Of a stretch of 64,000 nt of DNA, positions 53,363 to 62,207 are shown piece after piece (the stretch's first letter is position 1; each line of letters opens with the position of its first letter). Origin of the DNA: Planctomycetota bacterium (lineage in GTDB: Bacteria; Planctomycetota; Planctomycetia; Pirellulales; Pirellulaceae); contig JAPLNM010000047.1 of the NCBI GenBank assembly GCA_026692845.1, positions 1 to 64,000 of the forward strand, in the 5' to 3' direction. Below the pieces are notes generated by a model. It was not told the origin of the DNA and did no database searches. It saw nothing but the letters and a program-made list of their open reading frames with translations. Both the position numbers and the translations under genes were made by a program.

Positions 53363-56300
53363 CTAGTCCCCTTTCCTCGGTCCAGAGGATCTAAGGTAGC
53401 TAATAATACCTGCGATTTCCTCAGGACTGAGCAACTGTTCAAAGCCTTCGGGCATCAGGGACCGCTCGGACTGGCGGAATTCGAAAATATCGGACTTCTT
53501 GAGGTTGTCGATTCTTCCGTTGCTATCGACCCATTCGATGCTCGATTCATCCTCTCGGAGTTTCAAGCCCGTCAAGACCTGTGCGTCATGCGTGCTGGCT
53601 TGAAAGACCCAGTACTTTTCCTCGATGGATCGATTCGGATCCAAGATGCCGATCGCCCAAGCTTCGTTGGTCCAATGGGCTAGACCGCGAAGATTCGGCG
53701 CCAGGCTCTCCTGGGTGCCATCTTCGGCTTTGCGTCCTTCATGGCACGATGCGCAATGCTTCCTATAAGCGACTTGGCCGATACTCACATCGGCCTTTTT
53801 GGGCCAAGCAAGCAGTGCTTGGCGAACCAGAGCCGGTCGATCGGCTCCCGGTGCGGGTCCGAATACCTCGATGGCCAATTGGGATACTTGTTCGGAAACA
53901 TCGGATCGCATCTGTTGAATCGTGATTGCATCGATATCACCGGCTGGAATTTTCCCCTTTCGAACCGCATCGAGAATTTCCATGGAACCCGCTGGGCCCT
54001 GGGATAGCTTGCTCAAGACGCCCGATCGAGTCGTCTGGGACAAATCTCGCCATCGGTCGATCAGTTGCGCGGAGGCTTGGCCGCCTAGATTCAATAAACC
54101 GAGGGCCAATTCCCCATCGATCGGCATGTTTTCGCCTCGCACTAACGCCCCAAGCATCAGCGCATGGTCATCGGTCCAAGTTGATCCCATCCGTGAGGAA
54201 AGTAGGTTCACACCGGCGAGCACTCGGCTTGGGTCGACTTTGGTTGCGTCTTGATTGTACAAACGCAATGAAGCGCGAGCGGAGTCAAGAATACGCACGA
54301 TGGATGCTTCGTCCAAGCCCGAGATATCGGCCGCCGCAAACTGCTTGGCCAAGAGATAATGCCAAGTTGGCCTCGGGCCGGTTTCGTTTGCCACCGATGC
54401 GAGCAACTCAGCGCGATACGTTGCCGAAATCCTCGGTACAAGTTTCTCGGCAATCTTTTGCATATTGGGGATCTGCGCCTTGCCATTGAGCACAGCTCGT
54501 AGAACCCCATCGACACTTGTTGGATTTAAAAAATGGATCGATTCCTGGACCCAAGCATCCTGCGCGTGGACCGACAACGCGTTTGCGATCCATTCGATCG
54601 GCGGATCATTGCCTTGACTGGATTCAACGGCTGCGACCATCGCTAAAGAGGGCCACGAGGCGATCGACTCTTGGGGAATTGAACTCCAAAAACGTTTTCT
54701 CACTTCGGGATCCAGTCCGAGTGAATTGACGTTCTGGGCTAGGAAACGGAGTGTTTGTGGATCGCTCAAACGGACCAAATCATCGAATTGGTCGATCGGG
54801 AAACTTCCCAGCGCCATGAGCACACTCGCGACACGAACGCGGGTGCCTGGCCGATCGGTCTGCAGGAGTAATTCTTGAAGCGGCGTAGCGACCGTCGCGA
54901 TGCCTTGGCGATCTTTCCAACGACTCAAGAGCGTTTGCTGTGCAAGATCGGATCTTGCCGAGTTCAGGCCAGCGATCTCTTGAATCAACAAGCTATCCTT
55001 TTTATTCGAAAAGTCCTCGATCGTTCGTGGAGCGTAATCCGTTCGGCGAATGCGGTAGATACGTCCTCGATCTTCTCCGGCTCGCACATTGATCCGCCGC
55101 TGCCACTCCTCGGGGATCCACTCGGGATGCTCGATCACATAGCGGTACATGTCGACGACCCACATCGTACCGTCGGGGGCGTTTTCGATGCGTACGGGGC
55201 GAAACCAAGGGTCGCTGCTGCGTAGGAACTCGCTCTTCGAATCGGTACCGATACGGTTTGCAGACCACGTCGCTCCGGATGCGGAAAGTTCATACCGCAC
55301 GACGAGGTTATGGACAGGCTCGCACACCAACGCAAATCCTCGCATCGCCTCGCCTTGGCCCTCCCCACGATTGATTACTGTACTACAAGCCGAAGTGAAG
55401 CGGTTGATCGCATAAAGATCGTTGAAGCGGTCGGCTTGTTGACTGAGCGGAAATACCGGAGGAATGACCGGAGGGTTGGTGATCAACTGATAACGCCGCT
55501 TGGGCTTGTACCCACTTCGTTCGATCCAACGCTGCGGATAGACGTAATGGAACATCGGCAAACTGTTTTCGTTGCCGAACCAATTTCCCACCTCATCGGT
55601 CGTTCGAATGTACTGGGTAACGCCGGTTTCGAGCCGCAGATCGCCGGTGTCTGGGTCGAGGCTCAAATCCGATCCAGAAATCGTCATTTGTTGGGCAGGC
55701 CGTTGGGAAACCAAACCGTTGCCTGTGACGGTTACGTTATTGGCGCCTCCGCCGGGTCCGAAATACAAACGGTGGTCCAAGCCGTAGGTAAATCCATGAA
55801 CCCGATGCTGCGGATTGCCTTCAGGAAACCCCGTGACGAGCACGACCTTTTCGTCGCATTTGCCATCCCCATCGGTGTCGCGCGCAAAGAAGATATCCGG
55901 TGCACAAGCGATGACGACTCCATCGCGCCAGGCATAGATCCCGGCTGGGTAATTCAATCCGTCGAGAAACATCGTGCTTTGATCCATCACTCCATCGGCG
56001 TCGGTGTCGGTCAACGTTTTGACGCAACCGGTCTTCGGTCCGCCCAGCGGATAGTCACCCATTTGGACCACCCAAACTTTTCCGTCTTTGCCCCAAGCGA
56101 TCCCGACCGGATCGGTCACAAGCGGCTCACTGGCAACCAGTTCGATGGTGTAGCCGTCGGGAACCTCCATCGATGCAAGCGATTGTTCGGGGCTTCGCGG
56201 TTGGTCGGCCAACTGTTGCTGCTGGGTCATCTGCAACACGCGATCGACGATCTTTTCCTCGGTCCCCGACTCCCAACGGCCGGGCTGCCCGTAATAGAGC

Positions 56301-57763
56301 ATCGAACCGTCGACTTCGTAGCCTCCTTCTTCCCGAACCCGTTCACTTGCCACGTAGGCGAACACATCATCGACGTAGCCTGCGACCCAGACATTGGCAA
56401 ACTGACTCAATTCTTTTTCGAGCCGAATTTGATAATCGACGACGACTTCTCCTCCCATGAAGACCCAGGCTAGCTCTTTGCCGAAACTCCAAAGGTGCAA
56501 CGGTGCAGGATAAGTCTCCGGGATACGGTCCTTGCGCGATAGCAGTTCGAGCCACTGATTGGCAAAGTTCCGTTCGTGGGCCGAGCCGTTCTTTTGCATT
56601 CCCTCGAGCGTCGCTTTGTTTGGCCGTTGGCTAGCAAGGGCCACCAGTACAAATGCCGCATGAGTAGGCTTGGGCAAGGCTTTAAGCTCCTTGCCAAGGA
56701 CCTCTTGTACCGATGCGGCCATTTCGGCCCCATGCTTGCGAGAAAGTTCGATCGTGCCTCGCGGATTTGGATTCGCATCGGCACCGCATCCGATGATCGG
56801 CAAAGCGACGCAGCCGGGATTTTTTTCTTCGAGTATCGCCGCGGAGATTCCACCCCAGTCGCCACTGATCTTGTTGGCATCCGGGGAGATCGAGGTGCTG
56901 TGGCAAGCGTATTGGTAGGAAACCGCGACGAGTTTCCCTGCGTCGTCCCGCACACGCAGAATGCGAACATTCCGATCGACCGGACCATCATCTACCGTTC
57001 CTATTCCTACCCACTGCTTGTCCTTGAGCATTCGGCGATTGATTGCAAACTCAGCCCGACCTAGCCCATAATCGACTGTCCCAGCCTTGAGGTTCGCAGC
57101 CGCCTCGAGAACCGCCTTAGAGATCCCATCGATCGTCTTCTGGGTGGTGCGCAGCATCGCTTCATTTTCCGCCTGTGGCATCGCTACCCCGAAGAGGTTT
57201 CGGATCACGCCATCCAAATGCGGGGCGGTGTGGGAGTGGGTTGTGCAAAAAACGATTCGCGACCGGGGGATTTTGAGCGTCGGCAAAACTTTTTCGAGAA
57301 CCCGCTCGGTCATCACCGCCGAGATGCCGATCGCATCGATCGAAACGATCACGAGCGCATTGCCATCGAGCTCCTGGGCTCCGGGCCGAGCCGTCCGGGA
57401 TGAAGTGCTACTGGATGGATCTGATTTGGGCTGAGCTAAATCGGGTGGATCCGTCAGGAGGCTGGGACTCGGGGCAATTGGCGAGATCACCAAAGCTCTG
57501 GCCGACAAGCGATCCTCGATCCCTTGACTGGCTGTCAATCGACTTGCGTATCCGCTCAGGCGGACTGGTTCGTCAGGAGTGATATCCACCTTTGAAGCCC
57601 CTACAAGCCAAGCGGTCTTTTCGGGCCGAGCGGTGTTTTCAGGTTCAGATGCGCACAGCAGGGTGCATGGTTGGAGCTTTTCTAGCCCTAGAGCCCCTAA
57701 GGAAAGCAAAACGAATAAAACGCCGAGAAACCGGTTCGGAATGATCAGGGCTTTCATCATCAC
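53363..57763 (-). CDS. Exported ceramidase-like / PVC-dehydrogenase / cytochrome c fusion
   Basis: A 1466-residue exported protein (N-terminal hydrophobic LGVLFVLLSLGALGLEKL). Residues about 50-500 are a neutral/alkaline ceramidase-type domain with the zinc motif TTHSHTAPH (174-182). Then comes the PVC-type membrane-bound dehydrogenase propeller (LVTDPVGIAWGKDGKVWVVQ, DTDADGVMDQSTMFLDGLNY), HEAT-like helical repeats, and cytochrome c with CASCH at 1337-1341 (HCASCHEGRKAEDG). This pairing of hydrolase and redox modules in one chain is typical of the phylum but the physiological substrate is unknown. The kinase gene downstream starts 3 bp after the stop. Confidence 0.83.
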   Translation of the reverse strand: MMMKALIIPNRFLGVLFVLLSLGALGLEKLQPCTLLCASEPENTARPEKTAWLVGASKVDITPDEPVRLSGYASRLTASQGIEDRLSARALVISPIAPSPSLLTDPPDLAQPKSDPSSSTSSRTARPGAQELDGNALVIVSIDAIGISAVMTERVLEKVLPTLKIPRSRIVFCTTHSHTAPHLDGVIRNLFGVAMPQAENEAMLRTTQKTIDGISKAVLEAAANLKAGTVDYGLGRAEFAINRRMLKDKQWVGIGTVDDGPVDRNVRILRVRDDAGKLVAVSYQYACHSTSISPDANKISGDWGGISAAILEEKNPGCVALPIIGCGADANPNPRGTIELSRKHGAEMAASVQEVLGKELKALPKPTHAAFVLVALASQRPNKATLEGMQKNGSAHERNFANQWLELLSRKDRIPETYPAPLHLWSFGKELAWVFMGGEVVVDYQIRLEKELSQFANVWVAGYVDDVFAYVASERVREEGGYEVDGSMLYYGQPGRWESGTEEKIVDRVLQMTQQQQLADQPRSPEQSLASMEVPDGYTIELVASEPLVTDPVGIAWGKDGKVWVVQMGDYPLGGPKTGCVKTLTDTDADGVMDQSTMFLDGLNYPAGIYAWRDGVVIACAPDIFFARDTDGDGKCDEKVVLVTGFPEGNPQHRVHGFTYGLDHRLYFGPGGGANNVTVTGNGLVSQRPAQQMTISGSDLSLDPDTGDLRLETGVTQYIRTTDEVGNWFGNENSLPMFHYVYPQRWIERSGYKPKRRYQLITNPPVIPPVFPLSQQADRFNDLYAINRFTSACSTVINRGEGQGEAMRGFALVCEPVHNLVVRYELSASGATWSANRIGTDSKSEFLRSSDPWFRPVRIENAPDGTMWVVDMYRYVIEHPEWIPEEWQRRINVRAGEDRGRIYRIRRTDYAPRTIEDFSNKKDSLLIQEIAGLNSARSDLAQQTLLSRWKDRQGIATVATPLQELLLQTDRPGTRVRVASVLMALGSFPIDQFDDLVRLSDPQTLRFLAQNVNSLGLDPEVRKRFWSSIPQESIASWPSLAMVAAVESSQGNDPPIEWIANALSVHAQDAWVQESIHFLNPTSVDGVLRAVLNGKAQIPNMQKIAEKLVPRISATYRAELLASVANETGPRPTWHYLLAKQFAAADISGLDEASIVRILDSARASLRLYNQDATKVDPSRVLAGVNLLSSRMGSTWTDDHALMLGALVRGENMPIDGELALGLLNLGGQASAQLIDRWRDLSQTTRSGVLSKLSQGPAGSMEILDAVRKGKIPAGDIDAITIQQMRSDVSEQVSQLAIEVFGPAPGADRPALVRQALLAWPKKADVSIGQVAYRKHCASCHEGRKAEDGTQESLAPNLRGLAHWTNEAWAIGILDPNRSIEEKYWVFQASTHDAQVLTGLKLREDESSIEWVDSNGRIDNLKKSDIFEFRQSERSLMPEGFEQLLSPEEIAGIISYLRSSGPRKGD

Positions 57764-57904
57764 CTCGCAAGTTAAAGAAGAACATCAGCAAAGATTATAA
57801 CCGATAGGAATGCGTCTTGGGGAAACCCTTTTGGAACAACTCCTGGCCTGAGTGGGTGGTTCCTCAGTGCGTTTGCCTAGGCGTCTTGTGTGGAGTTATC
57901 CCTG

Positions 57905-57952
57905 CTCAGTACAATCCGTGTTTAGTACAATCCGTGCTCGGTACCATCGGGG
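57905..57952 (+). promoter_or_regulatory. Three 16-bp direct repeats upstream of the uronate isomerase-like gene
   Basis: CTCAGTACAATCCGTG, TTTAGTACAATCCGTG and the divergent CTCGGTACCATCGGGG lie head to tail with a period of exactly 16 bp, 58 bp before the ATG at 58011. The first two differ in two bases. Tandem direct repeats of this length upstream of a carbohydrate gene may be regulator binding sites, but no regulator gene is beside it. Confidence 0.4.
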
Positions 57953-58010
57953 TTTGCCCGGAGCCTTTTTCTGCACCTTTGCATTCTGTTTGTTGGATTC
58001 GAGTTTTCTG

Positions 58011-59297
58011 ATGACTTTGACACAAACCTTATTCCAAGCTTTCGACAGGGTTCCGTTGATAGACCCGCACTCGCATATCAATCCGCGTAGGCCGGCTTCG
58101 ACGAACATCAGCGATTTGCTTGGGTATCATTATTATACAGAATTGGCGCACAGTGCCGGAATGCCCCGCGAGTGGATCGAGGAGTCAGGGATTGCGCCTG
58201 AGGAGAAAGTGGCACGTCTATTCGAGTACTTGCACCAGATCAACCACACGGTTCAATGGTCTTGGTTTCTTGAGTTATCGAAAGATCTATTCGGCTTTGA
58301 AGCCGATGGTATCGATCGGGGCAACTGGAGAGATCTGTACGATCTTTCCCTCAAAAAAATGTCGCAAAAAGACTGGGAGGAGGAGGTCTTGCGCAAGAGC
58401 AATGTCGAGCGGATTTTTCTCACCAATGATTTCGACGATCCACTCGATGATTTCGACACCTACCGCTATGTGCCGTGCTTGCGGACCGATGACTTGGTAT
58501 TCCACTTAGCCCAAGGCACGACGCGAGAACGCGTGGCCAAGGCGACCGGCATTGAGGTCGGAACGCTTCAAGACTTGCAAAAAGCGATTGGAGCGTTGTT
58601 TACTCATTTCATGCGAAACCAAGTTCGGGCTTGTGCGATCTCGCTTCCGCCTTGGTTTGCACCACGAGCCGTGGCCATCGATGATGCGTCGGCTCGAAGC
58701 GCTTGGGAGCGACTTGTTTCAAACCAGGAACCATCCCAAGCCGATCGAGAAACCATCGCCTATTGGGTCTTTTGGCGATTGGCTGAATTCTGTGAAGAAC
58801 TAAAACTACCGTTCGATCTGATGATCGGTGTGAATCGCAAGGTATATCCAGAAGGGGTATACCAAGGCCAGGACTTGTACGATTCGCGGTGGTCGATGAT
58901 CCAGTACGGCGGGCTTTTTAACGCATTTCCAAGGGTAAAATTTCCGATTTCGGTACTAGCTTCGGTCAGCAATCAGGAACTGGTCGACTACGCTTGGATT
59001 TTCCCGAATGTCATCGCAAACGGGCACTGGTGGTACAGCAACACCCCAACCTATATCCGCCATGACTTGCAAGCCCGTATCGATGCAATCCCAAGGAACA
59101 AGATCATCGGCTACTACAGCGACGCTTACAAACTCGAATTCATCTTACCGAAGTACCGCATGTTCAAGCGGATCCTTGCAGATATACTCGCCGAATCGAT
59201 CGTCAAGCAGCGCGGCCTCTCAGAGTCGTTTGCCATCGACCTAGGGACACAAATCTTGCGAGGAAATGTCGAATCGATTTTCTTTGAACAGGAGTAA
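58011..59297 (+). CDS. Uronate (glucuronate) isomerase-like amidohydrolase-fold protein
   Basis: A 428-residue cytoplasmic TIM-barrel protein. The start VPLIDPHSHINPRRPAST holds the HxH metal motif at about residues 19-21. The C-terminal part (ANGHWWYSNTPTYIRHDLQ) and the overall length suit uronate isomerases, though the resemblance is moderate. ATG 58011 fits the family; a larger frame opens at 57852 but starts with a region of tandem repeats and is not credible. If it is an isomerase it would turn D-glucuronate or galacturonate into the ketose form. Confidence 0.65.
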   Translation: MTLTQTLFQAFDRVPLIDPHSHINPRRPASTNISDLLGYHYYTELAHSAGMPREWIEESGIAPEEKVARLFEYLHQINHTVQWSWFLELSKDLFGFEADGIDRGNWRDLYDLSLKKMSQKDWEEEVLRKSNVERIFLTNDFDDPLDDFDTYRYVPCLRTDDLVFHLAQGTTRERVAKATGIEVGTLQDLQKAIGALFTHFMRNQVRACAISLPPWFAPRAVAIDDASARSAWERLVSNQEPSQADRETIAYWVFWRLAEFCEELKLPFDLMIGVNRKVYPEGVYQGQDLYDSRWSMIQYGGLFNAFPRVKFPISVLASVSNQELVDYAWIFPNVIANGHWWYSNTPTYIRHDLQARIDAIPRNKIIGYYSDAYKLEFILPKYRMFKRILADILAESIVKQRGLSESFAIDLGTQILRGNVESIFFEQE

Positions 59298-59329
59298 GTC
59301 GCTACGGGTTGGTTCGGATACGAGCGACT
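59297..59329. terminator. Possible bidirectional terminator hairpin
   Basis: AGTCGCT (59297-59303) and AGCGACT (59323-59329) are exact complements around a 19-base loop, between two convergent gene ends (59297 and 59349). No T tract follows, so this is only a weak call. Confidence 0.25.
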
Positions 59330-59348
59330 CGAAGTCTACTCGAAGCGA

Positions 59349-60068
59349 TTAGGTTTCGAAATGGGTATCGTCTTGAAAATACCCGTCGATCCCTAAGCGG
59401 CATTGGAATGAATCGAATTGATCGATATACCGATCGGTGCTGCTATGGACATGCTCGGCTTCGGTGATGAATCGCATGTTTCCATCGGGGTACACATCGT
59501 GCTTGATCAGAACCCTTTCGTAGAGTTCTTGCGGCGTTCCGTAACAGATCAGCAGTTTGTGCTCGTCGAACTGGATTTCTTGCTTGCGCTGAGGATTGAC
59601 CACAGCGATTCCAGTACAACCATCATTCAACAGGATATCTTCAAATTCGTACAATAAGCTCGATAGTACCGGTACATCGATATGCTCACGAACGAAATCC
59701 TGATGTGTACCGGTATCGCCATGATGGCTCGTTTCGAGAACCACGTTGACGATATCACCAAGGCATGCAACGAGGTCGATAAACAAATCGAAAAGTCGCT
59801 CTCGCGATGCTGAAGCCAGAATCACAGGAACGCATGTCTTGGAATCCGGGTCATTGTACTGGTCGTGTCGAAAACCTTGGCGAGGAACAATCTGCATGTT
59901 GTAGGAAGGTCGAATCGCATCGGTCAGTTCGAATGTGCCATAGCGAGCACGCTCCATGTGCATCTCGAGCTCGTCGGGCGACAGGGAAGCGAAACTCGAG
60001 GTTGGGGTTGAACGCGACTCGCAAAAATTGCGTTTGCTCTGACCGGATCGGAAGCCTGGGAAGCCCAT
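59349..60068 (-). CDS. Conserved hypothetical protein, unknown function
   Basis: A 239-residue soluble protein without a signal peptide or membrane helix. The N-terminal 35 residues are Ser-rich and may not be translated; a second ATG at 59963 gives MHMERARYGTFELTDAIRPS. The core is compact, with EYVTD-free segments such as VPVILASASRERLFDLFIDL, VNVVLETSHHGDT and GIAVVNPQRKQEIQFDEHK. HHGDTGTH and HDQY could bind metal or phosphate, but no known motif is present. I do not recognise the family. It is single on its strand, converging with the uronate isomerase-like gene. Confidence 0.6.
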   Translation of the reverse strand: MGFPGFRSGQSKRNFCESRSTPTSSFASLSPDELEMHMERARYGTFELTDAIRPSYNMQIVPRQGFRHDQYNDPDSKTCVPVILASASRERLFDLFIDLVACLGDIVNVVLETSHHGDTGTHQDFVREHIDVPVLSSLLYEFEDILLNDGCTGIAVVNPQRKQEIQFDEHKLLICYGTPQELYERVLIKHDVYPDGNMRFITEAEHVHSSTDRYIDQFDSFQCRLGIDGYFQDDTHFET

Positions 60069-60353
60069 GGTGTTTTGTCGATTTGGAGAATGAATAGTCC
60101 ATCCGAGCCTTCTAAACTTGAATGGAACTTGCCCGGAATATCCAAAAATAGGTCAGGCTCCTACGCAAGGCACGCAAACTCCGTAAATTCCCCGGCTTTT
60201 CTTATCGCTACGATCGTTGCAATCCGAACAGCAGGAATAAGAGATCCAAGGGAATAGCCCCCAATGGTTGGAGAGTTGAACGGATCGATTTCGATATTTT
60301 TTATTGGTTTGGACTCCATGCGAATTCTCCACATCGCTCGAAGGCTCACGACG

Positions 60354-62207
60354 ATGAACGATAGCCGTCTGCTCACTTTTCATTCCTGCATCCTAGGGAT
60401 TGGAATGCTCTTGATCTCTGGGTGCGATTACCGCCAAAAGCCCTCCGGCGGAGTCGAAGCCCAACAAACCGCTTCGCGTGAGAGCTTGGTCCGCGAAATC
60501 GGGCTTCCGATCCGCGAAACGCCTCCGGCTGAAACGCCGCCGACAACTCCCGAGCCGAGTCGAAACTCAGAGATCGAACCCAACCGAACGAAGACATCCG
60601 AAACGCTGTCCAATACGCCAGCGATCCCACCGAACCCTACGCAAACTGCAAAGCCACCGCAGCCCCCGAAAACGGATTTACCGAAAACGGATTTGGGAAA
60701 TGTATGGATCGATCCAAGCAGCCTGCCAGTCCTTCAGTGGGAAATCACTTATCTGGGCAATCGACCTGTAGGTTACACGCGTCGAAGCATCGAGACAGCG
60801 TCCCCTAAGCGACTCGAATCGATCGGAGTTTCCAACACGTCGGCTACGACCCCGTTACTGTGCCTGGAGGCCGAAAGCCGTATTCGGATCAGCCGCAAGA
60901 CCTCCGATGCGATCGATCAAACGGTTTTTCTCAGGACCATAGAAAAGCTCGACGGTGAATTGGTTGGTATCGAAGGGAACATCGATACAGGCATCAACAA
61001 GCGGAAATTCGTAGGAGTGGTCCGAGACGGAGCGTTAAACATTCAAAGTACCGAAGACAAAGTTACTTCGAGCAATTCCGTCCCCTGGGACCCTAGTTAT
61101 CGAGGACCCTTTGCCATCGAGCAATCGTTGCGTAAGTCTCCGATGAAACTTAAAGAAATCCGTGTCGTAAGGTACCTTGATCCTTTCCAAATGGCAATTA
61201 CCGAAAGTTCGCTTGAAGGTCTGACCGAGGGCGAGACAGTCGACTTCGAGGGTGAATTTGCCATTCGGCTCGAGATCGAAAATCGGTCGACTTCCCAGGG
61301 TCGAACGACGAGCTCCCTGATATGGACCGATGGATTGGGTATTGTCCGCAAGTCCTACACTGCCAGTTTGGATCGCCAAACCTATGACTGCGATCCGGTC
61401 ACGGCACGGTTGGTGATATCCAAGGAGGAATTCGATGCGACGGTGTTCAAGGATCTCCCGTTGCTCGGATCGTTTGCGAAGCTGCCTGATGCCGGATCGG
61501 GGATCTTCCGCATTGCATCAGAATTCCTTCGTTCCGATGGCTCGATCAGCAGCAAAACCAATCAAAACCCACAGCGGGTCAACGAAAAAACGTGGGATAT
61601 CCAGGTAAACTCGATCACCAGCGAGGACCTTGAAGACCAAACTACCGATTCGCCCGAGCACGACGCATTGGCTTCAACAGGACTCATCGATTGGAAAGAG
61701 CCCACGATCGAGCGATGGCTCTCCTCGCAGCTTGATGCTACCGCGTTGCCGACCCAAGAATCTTCAAGCGACATCAGCCAGCAACGTCGCAACCGCGCGG
61801 GGATGACTCGGGCTTGGATATCGAAAAACGTGGGGCGAACTGAGCTTGACCGCAATCTCCAATCGGCAACAAGCACCCTGAGGAATCGCAAGGGAGATTC
61901 GATCGACCACGCGATTTTGCTCACGGCAGCTCTGCGAGGTTTGTCCATCCCGGCGCGTGTGGCGATTGGATTCCGAGCCAGCCCCTCGGGTATCCGACCG
62001 ACCTATCAGCTCCATCTTTGGGCCGAGTACCACGATTCGATCCGCTGGATTCCCATCGATTCCTTTCTCGACACCGATACGGTTCCAATCGATCGGATTA
62101 AAATAACCGAGTCGACTATGCCGTCGATCAACGCTTACGAGCCTATACTCACCGCGATTCGGTTAACTGCAGACATGGAACTCACGGCCAGGACCAGGAA
62201 ACCTTGA
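60354..62207 (+). CDS. Transglutaminase-like lipoprotein with Ser in place of the catalytic Cys
   Basis: A 617-residue lipoprotein: LLTFHSCILGIGMLLISGC is a signal with a lipobox. A Pro/Thr-rich linker follows, then a domain of about 350 residues with many beta strands, and at the C-terminus a transglutaminase/protease-like core: RNRKGDSIDHAILLTAALRG, SIPARVAIGF, then LHLWAEYHDSIRWIPIDSF with the His and Asp. In active enzymes the first motif reads GDC; here it is GDS (TCG at 61899-61901). The His and Asp remain. It is likely a degenerate or altered enzyme. ATG 60318 is also possible. It overlaps the downstream gene by TTGA. Confidence 0.75.
   Translation: MNDSRLLTFHSCILGIGMLLISGCDYRQKPSGGVEAQQTASRESLVREIGLPIRETPPAETPPTTPEPSRNSEIEPNRTKTSETLSNTPAIPPNPTQTAKPPQPPKTDLPKTDLGNVWIDPSSLPVLQWEITYLGNRPVGYTRRSIETASPKRLESIGVSNTSATTPLLCLEAESRIRISRKTSDAIDQTVFLRTIEKLDGELVGIEGNIDTGINKRKFVGVVRDGALNIQSTEDKVTSSNSVPWDPSYRGPFAIEQSLRKSPMKLKEIRVVRYLDPFQMAITESSLEGLTEGETVDFEGEFAIRLEIENRSTSQGRTTSSLIWTDGLGIVRKSYTASLDRQTYDCDPVTARLVISKEEFDATVFKDLPLLGSFAKLPDAGSGIFRIASEFLRSDGSISSKTNQNPQRVNEKTWDIQVNSITSEDLEDQTTDSPEHDALASTGLIDWKEPTIERWLSSQLDATALPTQESSSDISQQRRNRAGMTRAWISKNVGRTELDRNLQSATSTLRNRKGDSIDHAILLTAALRGLSIPARVAIGFRASPSGIRPTYQLHLWAEYHDSIRWIPIDSFLDTDTVPIDRIKITESTMPSINAYEPILTAIRLTADMELTARTRKP

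Noticed and set aside
55310-56473. Antisense open frame of 387 codons opposite the ceramidase fusion gene
   Set aside because: It is a shadow of the dehydrogenase part; no recognisable protein family and no start signals.
57852-58010. N-terminal extension of the uronate isomerase-like gene by 53 codons
   Set aside because: The extension reads through the 16-bp tandem repeats and has no family-like sequence; ATG 58011 matches the expected beginning.
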